64,000 nucleotides of DNA from Nocardia spumae (GCF_020733635.1 NZ_JAJFZL010000001.1:6820001-6884000), one strand, 5' to 3'. Shown: positions 1 to 9,520, counted from the stretch's first letter. Made by a program: numbers and translations. Notes: generated from the letters alone by a model not told the origin.

Positions 1-29
1 CACCACCGAACAGTAAGGATCAGCGCCAC

Positions 30-1514
30 ATGTCCGACACCCAGGGTGTACGACCACAGTCAGCCGCCGAGATCAGCGAATGGGATGACGAAGCCGACGT
101 GGTCATCGCCGGCTACGGCATAGCCGGTGCGGCCGCCGCGATCGAAGCGGCCCAAGCCGGCGCCGATGTCCTGGTGCTCGAGCGCACCGGCGGCTGGGGC
201 GGCGCGGCATCGTTGTCGGGCGGCTTCATCTATCTGGGCGGCGGTACTCCGCTGCAGAAGGCCCTCGGCTTCGAGGACACTCCGGAGAACATGGAGAAGT
301 TCATGCTGGCGGCCCTCGGGCCCGGTGTGGACGAGGCCAAGATCCACGACTACTGCCAGGGCAGCGTCGAGCACTTCAACTGGCTTGTCGCCCAGGGTGT
401 TCCGTTCAAGGAGGAATTCTGGGGCGAGCCGGGCTGGGAACCGCCGCACGACGAGGGTCTGATGTACTCCGGCGGCGAGAACTCCGCCCCATTCAAGGAC
501 ATCGCCACTCCCGCCCCGCGCGGGCACCTGCCGCAGATGCAGAACAAGCGCATCGGTGAGCAGGGCGGCGGCTACATGCTGATGAAGCCGCTCACCGACA
601 CCGCCGAAAAGCTCGGGGTGCGAGCCGAATACGACATCCGGATCCAACGGCTGATCGTCGATGACGACAACCGCGTGGTCGGTGTGGTGGCCAAGCGTTA
701 CGGCACCCTGCTCAACATCCGGGCGCGGCGCGGCGTGGTCCTGGCGACCGGAAGTTTCGCCTACGAGACCAAGATGATCGAGGGCTACGCGCCCCGGCTG
801 ATCGGACGTCCCGCCGCCGCGATCGAGGAGCACGACGGTATCGGCATCCGCGTCGCCCAGGCCCTGGGTGCGGAACTGGCGCATATGGACGCCACCGAGG
901 TCGCCTTCTTCGGCGATCCCCAGACGATGGTGCGCGGCATCTTGGTCAACGGCCGCGGCCAGCGCTACATCGCCGAGGACACCTACCCGGGCCGGATCGG
1001 TCAGGCCACCCTCATCCAGCAGGACAATCAGGCGTTCCTGATCATCGACGAGGAAGCGCTGGAAGAGGCCCTGAAGACCGAGACCAGCTCTCCCTACTTC
1101 CGGCAGCCGCCGACCTGGGCGGCGGAAACGGTCGAGGAACTCGAGTCCGATATGGGCCTGCCCGCCGGTGCGCTGCAGGCCACGGTCGAGGTCTACAACC
1201 GGCACGCCGAATCCGGCTCCGACCCGATGCTCGGCAAGAAGGAGCAGTGGGTCAAGCCGATCGGCACGCCGGTGGCCGGCTTCGATATGCGCGGGTTCAC
1301 CGCCGGCTTCACCCTCGGTGGTCTGCGCACCGACCTCGATTCCCGGGTCATGCACGTGACCGGTGAACCGATCCCGGGCCTGTACGCCGCGGGTCGCTGC
1401 ACCTCGGGCGTCTGCGCGGGCGGTTACGCCAGTGGCACGTCGCTCGGTGACGGCAGCTTCTACGGCCGCCGGGCCGGCCGCGCCGCCGCCAACGACGGTT
1501 CCGCGTCGAACTGA
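30..1514 (+). CDS. FAD-dependent oxidoreductase, KstD/fumarate-reductase-like
   Basis: A 494-residue flavoprotein of the FAD_binding_2 family, which includes 3-ketosteroid delta-1-dehydrogenases and fumarate-reductase-type enzymes. The Rossmann dinucleotide motif GYGIAGAAAAIEA lies near residues 28-40 and is followed by a ribose-binding Glu in VLVLER. The C-terminus has the family's GLYAAGR signature and a Gly-Tyr-Ala-Ser-Gly segment resembling the KstD active-site loop. The ATG at 30 follows an AAGGA ribosome site. It ends before tandem hairpins and so is probably transcribed apart from the next gene. Steroid or other ring dehydrogenation is plausible, but the substrate cannot be read from sequence. 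Confidence 0.85.
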   Translation: MSDTQGVRPQSAAEISEWDDEADVVIAGYGIAGAAAAIEAAQAGADVLVLERTGGWGGAASLSGGFIYLGGGTPLQKALGFEDTPENMEKFMLAALGPGVDEAKIHDYCQGSVEHFNWLVAQGVPFKEEFWGEPGWEPPHDEGLMYSGGENSAPFKDIATPAPRGHLPQMQNKRIGEQGGGYMLMKPLTDTAEKLGVRAEYDIRIQRLIVDDDNRVVGVVAKRYGTLLNIRARRGVVLATGSFAYETKMIEGYAPRLIGRPAAAIEEHDGIGIRVAQALGAELAHMDATEVAFFGDPQTMVRGILVNGRGQRYIAEDTYPGRIGQATLIQQDNQAFLIIDEEALEEALKTETSSPYFRQPPTWAAETVEELESDMGLPAGALQATVEVYNRHAESGSDPMLGKKEQWVKPIGTPVAGFDMRGFTAGFTLGGLRTDLDSRVMHVTGEPIPGLYAAGRCTSGVCAGGYASGTSLGDGSFYGRRAGRAAANDGSASN

Positions 1515-1530
1515 TGCCGGATCGGCAGGA

Positions 1531-1592
1531 GCGCCGATGAGACACCATGCGCAACCCTCTCATCGGCGCGACCGGGTGCGGGTGTCCCGCAC
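1531..1592 (+). terminator. Tandem hairpins after the FAD oxidoreductase
   Basis: The first hairpin has a perfect 12-bp stem: GCGCCGATGAGA at 1531-1542 pairs with TCTCATCGGCGC at 1558-1569. A second small hairpin, GTGCGGG/CCCGCAC, spans 1576-1592. There is no U-tail, as is common in high-GC actinobacteria. The position between a stop codon and the next ribosome site fits a terminator or processing signal. Confidence 0.6.
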
Positions 1593-1610
1593 GACTTCGA
1601 AAGGAACACC

Positions 1611-2471
1611 ATGCGTTTCGGCATCGTCCTGTTCACCAGCGATCGCGGCATCACCCCCGCCGCGGCCGCCAAAGCCGCGGAGGAACGCGGATTCTCGTCG
1701 TTCTTCGTGCCCGAGCACACCCACATTCCGATCAAGCGCGAGGCCGCACATCCGCTGACCGGCGATGAGAGCTTGCCCGACGATCGCTATATGCGCACCC
1801 TCGATCCGTGGGTGGCGCTCGGGACTGCCGCGGCGGTCACCGAACGGATCGAATTGTCCACGGCGGTGGCACTTCCCGTCGAACACGACCCGATCACGCT
1901 GGCCAAGACCATCGCCACCCTGGATCACCTGTCCGGCGGCCGGGTCAGTCTCGGCGCCGGATTCGGCTGGAACACCGACGAACTCGCCGACCACGGCGTG
2001 CCGGGTAAGAAGCGGCGCACCGTGCTGCGTGAATACCTCGAGGCCATGCGCGCCCTGTGGACCGACGAAGAGGCCAGCTACGACGGCGAATTCGTGAAGT
2101 TCGGCCCGAGTTGGGCGTGGCCCAAACCGGTACAGGCCAAGGTTCCCGTGCTCATCGGCACCGCGGGCACCGAACAGGGCTTCCGCTGGATCGCCCGTTC
2201 GGCCGACGGCTGGATCACCACCCCGTACGAAACCGAGACGTTGCTGGAACGGCTGCGACTGCTCGGCAAGGTGTGGCAGGAGGAGGGCCGCGAGGACACT
2301 CCGCGCGTGGTCGCGCTCGACGGCAAGCCCGATGTGGAGCGGCTGGCCGAGTGGAGCAAGGCCGGGGTGACCGACGTACTGTACGGGTTGCCGGACAAGT
2401 CCGAAGCCGAGGTGCTGGCTTATCTCGAACGTCTGGCCGGCAAGCTCGCGCCGGCCGGGTTGGGCGCCTGA
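1611..2471 (+). CDS. LLM-class F420-dependent oxidoreductase
   Basis: A 286-residue luciferase-like (bacterial LLM) TIM-barrel protein of the subfamily usually annotated as F420-dependent. Supporting segments are the N-terminal strand MRFGIVLF, the LDPWVALGTAAAVTERI block and the SGGRVSLGAGFGWNTDE segment typical of cofactor-binding loops. Family members move hydride between coenzyme F420 (or FMN) and diverse substrates in the cytoplasm. AAAGGA lies just upstream of the ATG. Only 20 nt separate it from the glycosyltransferase, so it heads a likely four-gene operon and may perform a redox step in that pathway. The substrate is unknown. Confidence 0.85.
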   Translation: MRFGIVLFTSDRGITPAAAAKAAEERGFSSFFVPEHTHIPIKREAAHPLTGDESLPDDRYMRTLDPWVALGTAAAVTERIELSTAVALPVEHDPITLAKTIATLDHLSGGRVSLGAGFGWNTDELADHGVPGKKRRTVLREYLEAMRALWTDEEASYDGEFVKFGPSWAWPKPVQAKVPVLIGTAGTEQGFRWIARSADGWITTPYETETLLERLRLLGKVWQEEGREDTPRVVALDGKPDVERLAEWSKAGVTDVLYGLPDKSEAEVLAYLERLAGKLAPAGLGA

Positions 2472-2491
2472 ACAGGAAGTGAGCCGAAGAC

Positions 2492-3751
2492 GTGCGTATC
2501 GCCCTGCTGTCCTACCGCAGCAAGACCCACTGTGGCGGGCAGGGGGTGTATGTCCGGAAGTTGAGTCACGGTCTCGCCGAACTCGGCCATGAGGTCGAGG
2601 TGTTCTCCGGACAGCCGTATCCGGAACTGCTCGACCCCCGGGTGCGGTTGACCGAGGTGCCCAGCCTGGACCTCTACCGCGACTCCGATCCGTTCCGCAC
2701 ACCGCGCCCCGGTGAGATCCGCGATCGCATCGATCTGCTGGAGCTGGGCACGATGTGGACCGCCGGATTCCCGGAACCGCGCACGTTCAGCATGCGCGCG
2801 GCCCGGCTGTTGCGGGCGCGCGCCGGTGATTTCGACGTGGTGCACGACAACCAGTGCCTGGGCTCGGGTCTGCTCGATATCGCCCGGGAGCTGCCACTGG
2901 TGGCCACCATCCACCATCCGATCACGCGCGATCGGGAGGTGGACCTGGCGGCCGCGCCGTGGCGGCGCAAGGCCTTCGTGCGCCGCTGGTACGGATTCCT
3001 CGGTATGCAGCGGCGGGTGGCGCGGCTGATCCCGGATCTGATCACGGTCTCCTCGTCCTCGGCCACCGATATCGCCGACGATTTCGGGGTCGACGCCGAT
3101 CAGCTACGCGTGGTCCCGCTCGGCGTCGACACCGAGCTGTACCGGCCCCGCGAGGACCGGATACCGGGCCGGATCGTGGCGGTCGCCAGCGCCGACAAGC
3201 CGCTCAAGGGCATCTCCCATCTGTTGCAGGCGCTGGCCCGGCTGCGGCTGACCCACGAGGTCGAACTGCAGCTGGTGGCCAAGCTGGAACCCAACGGCCC
3301 CACCGAGAAGTTGATCGCCGAACTGGGCATCTCCGATATCGTCACGGTGTCGAGCGGGCTGTCCGACGAGGCTCTGGCCGAGTTGCTGGCATCGGCCCAG
3401 ATCTCCTGCATTCCCTCGATGTACGAGGGCTTTTCCCTGCCCGCCGTGGAGGCGCTGGCCAGCGGCACCGCCTTGGTCGCCAGCCGCGCGGGCGCCCTGC
3501 CGGAGGTCGTGGCCGACTGCGCCGAGCTCGTCGAGCCGGGCAATGTCGACGAGTTGACCCGGGTGCTCGGCACGCTGCTGGATTCGCCGCGCCGGGTCGC
3601 CGAACTGAGCAAATCCGGACGTCATCGCGCGCTGACCATATTCAGCTGGGAGGCCGTCGCGGCCCAGACCGTCTCGGTCTACGAACGTGCGATCGCCCGC
3701 CGCCAGGGCACCGATCTCACCCCCGCAACACAGGAGGCGAACGTATGCTGA
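2492..3751 (+). CDS. Glycosyltransferase family 4 (GT-B fold)
   Basis: A 419-residue retaining glycosyltransferase. The N-terminal half begins with RIALLSYRSKTHCGGQGVYV, the glycine-rich acceptor loop of GT4 enzymes, and contains a HHPITRD-type segment. The C-terminal half has the nucleotide-sugar EX7E motif within MYEGFSLPAVEAL and ends in a long helix. It starts at GTG 2492 behind AGGAAG. It overlaps the following methyltransferase by 7 nt, which implies translational coupling. Donor sugar and acceptor cannot be deduced; the adjacent methyltransferase and toroid genes suggest a glycolipid or small-molecule glycoside rather than a bulk polysaccharide. Confidence 0.88.
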   Translation: MRIALLSYRSKTHCGGQGVYVRKLSHGLAELGHEVEVFSGQPYPELLDPRVRLTEVPSLDLYRDSDPFRTPRPGEIRDRIDLLELGTMWTAGFPEPRTFSMRAARLLRARAGDFDVVHDNQCLGSGLLDIARELPLVATIHHPITRDREVDLAAAPWRRKAFVRRWYGFLGMQRRVARLIPDLITVSSSSATDIADDFGVDADQLRVVPLGVDTELYRPREDRIPGRIVAVASADKPLKGISHLLQALARLRLTHEVELQLVAKLEPNGPTEKLIAELGISDIVTVSSGLSDEALAELLASAQISCIPSMYEGFSLPAVEALASGTALVASRAGALPEVVADCAELVEPGNVDELTRVLGTLLDSPRRVAELSKSGRHRALTIFSWEAVAAQTVSVYERAIARRQGTDLTPATQEANVC

Positions 3752-4476
3752 CCGTCGATTTCGATCGTTTGGGTATCGGGCCGGGCGCCCGGGTCATCGA
3801 TGTGGGTTGCGGCCAGGGGCGGCACTCCTTCGAGTCGTATCGGCGCGGCGCCGATACCGTCGCCTTCGATCAGAACGCGGACGACCTCGCGGATGTGAAG
3901 ATCATGTTCGGCGCGCTGGTGGAGGCCGGTGAGGCGCCGGAGTACGCGACCGCCGAGACCGTTCAGGGCGACGCGCTGGCCATGCCGTTCGACGACGGTG
4001 AATTCGACGTGGTCATCGCCTCGGAAATCCTCGAGCACGTACCGGCCGACGAGGCCGCCATCGCCGAGTTGGTGCGCATTCTCAAACCCGGTGGCGCCCT
4101 GGCGATCACGGTCCCGCGCTGGCTGCCCGAGCGCATCTGCTGGGCGCTCTCGGACGAGTATCACGCCAACGAGGGCGGGCACGTGCGCATCTACAAGGCC
4201 GACGAACTGCGCGCGAAGGTCGCCGCGCGCGGCATGCGGTTCATCCACAGCGAGCACGCGCACGCCCTGCACGCACCGTACTGGTGGCTCAAATGCGCGG
4301 TCGGGGTGGAGAAGCAGGAGGCGCTGCCGGTACGGATGTACCACCGGATGCTGGTCTGGGACATGATGAAGCGGCCGTGGCTGACCCGATTCGCCGAGTC
4401 CGCACTGGATCCGATGATCGGTAAGAGCGTCGCGCTGTATTTCACCAAGCCGGCGGTATCCGGTGCCCGCCGCTGA
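3745..4476 (+). CDS. Class I SAM-dependent methyltransferase
   Basis: A 243-residue methyltransferase. Motif I is VIDVGCGQGRHSF near residues 19-31, an acidic Asp follows strand 2 (VAFDQN), and the motif IV/post-I region reads DVVIASEILEHVP with RILKPGG after it. The same reading frame stays open far upstream, but ATG 3745 is the sensible start: AGGAGG at 3732-3737 lies 7 nt before it and the SAM motif then falls at the normal place. It overlaps the upstream glycosyltransferase by 7 nt and the downstream toroid protein by 14 nt. It probably methylates the glycosylated intermediate or a precursor of the same pathway (inference). Confidence 0.85.
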   Translation: MLTVDFDRLGIGPGARVIDVGCGQGRHSFESYRRGADTVAFDQNADDLADVKIMFGALVEAGEAPEYATAETVQGDALAMPFDDGEFDVVIASEILEHVPADEAAIAELVRILKPGGALAITVPRWLPERICWALSDEYHANEGGHVRIYKADELRAKVAARGMRFIHSEHAHALHAPYWWLKCAVGVEKQEALPVRMYHRMLVWDMMKRPWLTRFAESALDPMIGKSVALYFTKPAVSGARR

Positions 4477-5536
4477 GCTGCCGTCGATCCCCGGAGTCCT
4501 GACCACCCGTCAATGTCTGCGGACCGCGGAATCCATTGCCGCACAACAGTACAGCGACGGCGCCATCCCGTGGTTCCGGGGCGGGCACACCGATCCCTGG
4601 GACCACGTCGAATCGGCGATGGCGCTGACGGTGGCCGGGCTGCGTGATGCCGCGCGCGCTGCCTACGCCTGGTCCGCGGACACCCAGCGCGCCGACGGCT
4701 CCTGGCCGCTGCAGTTCCGCGACGGCATCGTCGAGGACCCCGATACCGACACCAATTTCTGCGCTTACATCGCCACCGGCGTCTGGCACTACTACCGCTG
4801 CACCGGTGATCGCGGGTTCGTGGATTCGATGTGGCCGACGGTGCGGGCGGCCATCGACTACGTGATCACCCTGCAGCAGGGCCGCAACGGCGAAATCCAT
4901 TGGCTGCAAACGGCGCACGGCATTCTGCCGGAGGCCCTGCTGACCGGCTGCTCGAGTATGTTCCACAGCATCGGCTGTGCGCTGGCGATCGCCGATGTGC
5001 TCGGCAGCGCGCAACCGGAATGGGAGGTCGCGGCGCTGCGACTCGGCCATGCCCTGCGCCATCATCCGGAATCCTTCGCCGAGAAGGACCGGTATTCGAT
5101 GGACTGGTACTACCCGGTGCTGTCCGGCGCGCTGCGCGGTGCGGCCGGACAGGCCCGGATCGCCGCGCGCTGGGACGATTTCGTCGTCGGCGACATCGGT
5201 ATCCGCTGCGTCTCGGACCGGCCCTGGGTGACCGGGGCGGAAACCTGCGAACTGGTGCTCGCACTGGACGCCCTGGGCGACGACGAGCGGGCCCGGCGCC
5301 TGCTGGCGAGTATGCAGCACCTGCGCGAGGACGACGGATCCTATTGGACCGGACTGGTTTTCGCCGACGGTAAACGCTGGCCCGAGGAGCGGACCACCTG
5401 GACCGGGGCCGCGGTGGTGCTGGCCGCGGACGCGCTGGCCCGCACCACCGGCGGGAGCGGCATCTTCCGGGATCTCGCGCCCGGGGCCGATATCACCACC
5501 GGACTCGCCTGCGACTGCGTGCGCTCGCCGAGCTGA
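4463..5536 (+). CDS. Alpha/alpha-toroid protein (prenyltransferase/cyclase-like fold)
   Basis: A 357-residue protein with at least four repeats of a helix pair ending in a QW-like pattern: QYSDGAIPW, QRADGSWPLQ, QQGRNGEIHW and LREDDGSYWTG. Such repeats build the (alpha/alpha)6 barrel shared by squalene/terpene cyclases, protein prenyltransferases and some glycoside hydrolases. Automated pipelines often call this prenyltransferase. I see no DXDD cyclase motif, so a glycosidase-like or purely structural role is equally possible. It begins at GTG 4463 inside the methyltransferase, the last gene of the operon. Its fixed place beside a GT4 enzyme and a methyltransferase is the main functional clue. 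Confidence 0.7.
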   Translation: MPAAELPSIPGVLTTRQCLRTAESIAAQQYSDGAIPWFRGGHTDPWDHVESAMALTVAGLRDAARAAYAWSADTQRADGSWPLQFRDGIVEDPDTDTNFCAYIATGVWHYYRCTGDRGFVDSMWPTVRAAIDYVITLQQGRNGEIHWLQTAHGILPEALLTGCSSMFHSIGCALAIADVLGSAQPEWEVAALRLGHALRHHPESFAEKDRYSMDWYYPVLSGALRGAAGQARIAARWDDFVVGDIGIRCVSDRPWVTGAETCELVLALDALGDDERARRLLASMQHLREDDGSYWTGLVFADGKRWPEERTTWTGAAVVLAADALARTTGGSGIFRDLAPGADITTGLACDCVRSPS

Positions 5537-5578
5537 GCCGCCCGCGGGGCCGGCTCGGGCTGTTACCGCGCGATCGGC

Positions 5579-6313
<735 letters not shown>

Positions 6314-6389
6314 CTATTTGTGATTTGCGACCATATCCGCTCGTAGACGGCTATGCGAGTTGCTATCGAAGCTTCATGATAGTAGCATC

Positions 6390-6403
6390 CGGACACGTGT
6401 CCG
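6390..6403. promoter_or_regulatory. Perfect 14-bp palindrome, candidate TetR operator
   Basis: CGGACACGTGTCCG is a perfect dyad in the gap between the divergent methyltransferase and TetR genes. It also covers one of the possible TetR start codons (GTG 6397). Its form and place fit an autoregulatory operator; binding is inferred. Confidence 0.5.
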
Positions 6404-6996
6404 ATCCCATTTCCACCGAGCCTACTCCGGTGAATATGGAGGCAACTCGCCGCCGCCTCACCGAGAAGCAGGCCGATACCGTCGACCGGTTGACCAAGGC
6501 CGCGTTGGAAGTGCTGTCACGTGAGGGCTTCGCCGGCCTCACCGTACGCATGGTGGCCGCGGCCGCCGGCGTGGGCACCGCCACCGCCTACACCTATTTC
6601 TCCTCCAAGGAGCACCTGGTCGCCGAGGTGTTCTGGCGTCGGCTGGCCGCCGACCCGCCACCGGATCCCGCGGCGAGTTCCGACAGTACCGTGCGAGTGG
6701 TCGCGGTGCTGCGCCAGATCGCCATGCTGGTCGCCGACGAACCGGCGCTGGCCGGAGCGGTGACCAGCGCGCTGCTGGGCACCGATCCCGATGTGGCGCA
6801 TCTGCGCACTCGCATCGGGACCGAGATCCGCCGCCGACTGCTCGACGCCCTCGGCGCGGATGCCGATCCCGATGTGGTGGAAACCCTGGAACTGCTCTAC
6901 GCCGGCGCCCTGGTGCGGGCCGGCGTGGGTTACGCCTCGTATGCCGAAATCGCCGACCGGCTGGAGAAATCGGCCCTGCAGGTTTTGCGGAACTGA
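6397..6996 (+). CDS. TetR/AcrR family transcriptional regulator
   Basis: About 199 residues. The N-terminal helix-turn-helix region reads LTKAALEVLSREGFAGLTVRMVAAAAGVGTATAYTYFSSKEHL in pieces typical of TetR repressors, followed by a divergent all-helical ligand domain. The start is uncertain: ATG 6376, GTG 6397 and ATG 6436 are all in frame and none has a strong ribosome site. The codons before 6397 (ATA, GTA) look non-coding, and the operator-like palindrome overlaps 6397, so 6436 is also possible. It is divergent from the CmcI-like methyltransferase, its likeliest target besides itself. Confidence 0.85.
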   Translation: MSDPISTEPTPVNMEATRRRLTEKQADTVDRLTKAALEVLSREGFAGLTVRMVAAAAGVGTATAYTYFSSKEHLVAEVFWRRLAADPPPDPAASSDSTVRVVAVLRQIAMLVADEPALAGAVTSALLGTDPDVAHLRTRIGTEIRRRLLDALGADADPDVVETLELLYAGALVRAGVGYASYAEIADRLEKSALQVLRN

Positions 6997-7024
6997 TTCC
7001 GAATTCCACCCGCCCGCCGCACCG

Positions 7025-7075
7025 GTCTCGTAAACGTTCGCGAGACAGGCGCAACCCCGCCGCAGCGAAGCGGGG
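7025..7075. terminator. Two hairpins between convergent tetR and glutathione peroxidase
   Basis: GTCTCG (7025-7030) pairs with CGAGAC (7041-7046), and CCCCGC (7055-7060) pairs with GCGGGG (7070-7075). They fill the gap between two converging stop codons and could end transcription from both sides. Confidence 0.45.
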
Positions 7076-7080
7076 CAGAA

Positions 7081-7569
7081 TTACAGCGTCGCCTCGATGG
7101 CGGCTACGACGCTCGGATCCTGCGGTTCGGTCCGCGGCCGGAAACGACCGACGACCTTACCGTCGCGATCGACCAGGAACTTCTCGAAGTTCCACTGGAT
7201 ATCGCCCGCGTTGCCCTCGGAGTCGGCGGTCTGCACCAGCTCGTCGTACAGCGGATGACGCTCGTCGCCGTTCACGTCGACCTTGGACAGCAGCGGGAAA
7301 TCCACACCGTAGGTCGTCGAGCAGAACTCCTGGATCTCCTCGGCGGTACCCGGCTCCTGCCCCATGAACTGATTGCACGGCACCCCGATGACGCTGAAAC
7401 CGCGCGGGCCGTAGGTCTGCTGCAGCTCCACCAGCCCGGTGTACTGCGGTGTCAAACCACATTTCGAGGCGACATTGACCACGAGCAGCGACTTGTCGCC
7501 GGCGAGTCCGGCCAGCGTCGCGGGGTCGCCTGCGAGGGTCTGAACGGGAATTTCACGAATATCGGTCAC
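7081..7569 (-). CDS. Glutathione peroxidase family thiol peroxidase
   Basis: A 162-residue thioredoxin-fold peroxidase with the family signature NVASKCGLTPQY, giving peroxidatic Cys37. It also has the VIGVPCNQF segment containing a second Cys, and the WNFEKFLVD motif that supplies the catalytic Trp/Asn. In actinobacteria without glutathione such enzymes generally use thioredoxin, so it probably reduces hydrogen or lipid peroxides in the cytoplasm. The start is taken as GTG 7569, giving the normal family length; the open frame runs on to 7653 but adds a non-conserved arginine-rich extension. It is monocistronic and convergent with the TetR gene. Confidence 0.93.
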   Translation of the reverse strand: MTDIREIPVQTLAGDPATLAGLAGDKSLLVVNVASKCGLTPQYTGLVELQQTYGPRGFSVIGVPCNQFMGQEPGTAEEIQEFCSTTYGVDFPLLSKVDVNGDERHPLYDELVQTADSEGNAGDIQWNFEKFLVDRDGKVVGRFRPRTEPQDPSVVAAIEATL

Positions 7570-7692
7570 AGTCGCAAATAGTAGGCGGAATCTCGGATCT
7601 CGCGAGTGCCGCTCTCCCGCGCACCGTGGCGACGGCCACCGGTCACACCCCATCCCTGGATGCGGCTCCGAACCGGTCCGCCCTCCCCGAAT

Positions 7693-7706
7693 TGCAACCT
7701 GTTCTA
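7693..7706. promoter_or_regulatory. KstR-like operator, distal box
   Basis: TGCAACCTGTTCTA matches the published KstR half-site pattern TNNAACNNGTTNNA. It lies about 190 nt upstream of the GMC oxidoreductase start and 111 nt from a second, more symmetrical box. Binding is inferred. Confidence 0.5.
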
Positions 7707-7792
7707 TGGTGTGCCCCAGCGAACACTGCTGGTCATCGGCGCGAAGTCAATGCCGGACCGCGTCTCGCGGGTCGATTTCACGGCTCCGTGTC

Positions 7793-7821
7793 TTCACCAT
7801 TATTAGAACTTGTTCTACAGT
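7793..7821 (+). promoter_or_regulatory. Promoter with an embedded KstR-like operator
   Basis: TAGAACTTGTTCTA at 7804-7817 is a perfect palindrome matching the KstR consensus TNNAACNNGTTNNA. It sits between a candidate -35 (TTCACC, 7793-7798) and a -10 (TACAGT, 7816-7821) with a 17-bp spacer, so a bound repressor would block RNA polymerase. KstR is the TetR-family repressor of sterol catabolism in mycobacteria, rhodococci and nocardiae. That this gene belongs to that regulon is an inference. Confidence 0.65.
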
Positions 7822-7894
7822 GATCTGAGGCACGCTCCCGCGCCGAGCGCAGCCGCGATCAGCCGCTACCACTTCGAAGATGAGGTAACCGAAC

Positions 7895-9511
7895 ATGACC
7901 GACACCAGCGCAGCCGATTACATCGTCATCGGCGCGGGCAGCTCCGGTGCCACCGTTGCCAGTCGGCTCGCCGAGCACGGCGCCAGCGTCATCCTGCTCG
8001 AGGCCGGCCGCAAGGACAACACCAAGTTGGTCAGTGTCCCCGGCATGATCACGACGGTGCACACGGTGCCGCAGCTCAAGCATCAGGTGACCTGGTCGCA
8101 GTACTCGGTGCCGCAGAAGCACGCCGCCGAGCGCCTGATCCCGATGACGCGCGGCAAGGTGCTGGGTGGTTCCAGCTCGGTCAACGGCATGCTCTTCGTG
8201 CGCGGTAACAAGGCCAACTTCGATTCCTGGGCGGCCGAGGGCTGCGAGGGCTGGAGCTACGAGGACGTGCTGCCCGCCTACAAGCGGCTGGAGAACTGGG
8301 AGGACGGTGCCACCGACCTGCGCGGCGCGGGCGGCCCCATCGAGGTGACCCGGCAGAAGGAACTGACCCCGATCGCCAAGGAATGGATGGAGGCCGCGGC
8401 CGACACCTTCGGCGTCCCGGTCATCGAGGATTACAACGGTGAGTCCCAAGAGGGCATCAGTATCTTCCAGCAGAGCGTGAAGGACGGCCTGCGCTTCAGC
8501 TCGTCGCGCGGCTTCATCACCAACCGCCCCAACCCGAATCTGAAGGTCGTCACCCACGCGCACGTGGCCCGCGTCGTGATCGAGAAGGGCCGGGCCACCG
8601 GCGTCGAGGTCATCGAGAAGAAGGGCCGCCGGATCATCCGCGCCAACAAGGAGGTCGTGGTCTCCGGTGGCGTGATGGGCTCGGCGCACATTCTGATGCT
8701 GTCCGGCATCGGCCCCGCCGGCCACCTGCGCGACCTCGGCATCGAGGTGAACGCGGATCTGCCCGTCGGCCAGAACCTGCACGACCACCTGTTCGTGCCG
8801 ATGACCTTCGTCTCCAAGAAGGCGCTGCACCGCGGCATCCCGACGCACTTCGCGGCCGGCTTCCTGCGGGAGCTGCGTAAGCCCGGCAGCTCGTGGATGG
8901 GCCGCACGGTGTTCGAATCCGTCGGTTTCGTACGGACCTCCTTCGCCAAGGACGTCCCGGACATGCAGATCCACACCCTGCCGTGGAGCTACCCGTCGCC
9001 CAACCAGGACGAGGACAAGCTGCACCTGGTCGACCGCCGCGAGGCGATGACGGTCTTCCCGACGCTGATCTACCCCAAGAGCCGTGGCGAACTGCGGCTG
9101 GCCTCGACCGATCCGCTGGCCTCGCCGCTGATCGACCCCGGCTACCTGTCGGATCCGGCCGATATGGACTTCCTGGTCGAGGCCATCGGCATGATCCGCG
9201 AGGCGGCCGCGCACAAGGGCATCGCCGGCGATATCACCGAGGAGCTCTCCCCCGGCCCCGCGTTCACCGACGAGACCGCGCTGCGGCGTGAACTGCCGAT
9301 GCGTATCCACTCGGTGTATCACCCGGTCGGCACCTGCCGGATGGGTGTGGACGAACGCGCCGTGGTCGACCCGCAGCTGCGGGTGCGCGGTATCGAGGGC
9401 CTGCGCGTCGCGGACGCCTCGATCATGCCGTCCATCACCGGCGGTAACACCAACGCGCCGTGCTACATGATCGGCGAGAAGGCCGCCGAATTCCTCGGCG
9501 CCTCCGCGTAA
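7895..9511 (+). CDS. GMC family oxidoreductase (choline dehydrogenase-like)
   Basis: A 538-residue FAD enzyme of the glucose-methanol-choline family. The N-terminus carries YIVIGAGSSGATVASRLAEHG with VILLEAG, and the GMC signature GKVLGGSSSVNGMLFVRGN follows. The C-terminal active-site region has HSVYHPVGTCRMG (catalytic His) and ITGGNTNAPCYMIGEKAA (Asn partner). The length is typical of choline and alcohol dehydrogenases. A GAGG ribosome site precedes ATG 7895. Choline, long-chain or sterol-derived alcohols are all possible substrates. The two upstream KstR-like boxes point to steroid side-chain or ring degradation rather than osmoprotection. A hairpin follows directly. Confidence 0.88.
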   Translation: MTDTSAADYIVIGAGSSGATVASRLAEHGASVILLEAGRKDNTKLVSVPGMITTVHTVPQLKHQVTWSQYSVPQKHAAERLIPMTRGKVLGGSSSVNGMLFVRGNKANFDSWAAEGCEGWSYEDVLPAYKRLENWEDGATDLRGAGGPIEVTRQKELTPIAKEWMEAAADTFGVPVIEDYNGESQEGISIFQQSVKDGLRFSSSRGFITNRPNPNLKVVTHAHVARVVIEKGRATGVEVIEKKGRRIIRANKEVVVSGGVMGSAHILMLSGIGPAGHLRDLGIEVNADLPVGQNLHDHLFVPMTFVSKKALHRGIPTHFAAGFLRELRKPGSSWMGRTVFESVGFVRTSFAKDVPDMQIHTLPWSYPSPNQDEDKLHLVDRREAMTVFPTLIYPKSRGELRLASTDPLASPLIDPGYLSDPADMDFLVEAIGMIREAAAHKGIAGDITEELSPGPAFTDETALRRELPMRIHSVYHPVGTCRMGVDERAVVDPQLRVRGIEGLRVADASIMPSITGGNTNAPCYMIGEKAAEFLGASA

Positions 9512-9520
9512 TTCGGCACC

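Noticed and set aside
2854..4476. A 540-codon open frame running through the glycosyltransferase in another frame into the methyltransferase
   Set aside because: Its first 297 codons overlap the conserved GT4 gene and have no family character. The methyltransferase has its own AGGAGG and ATG at 3745.
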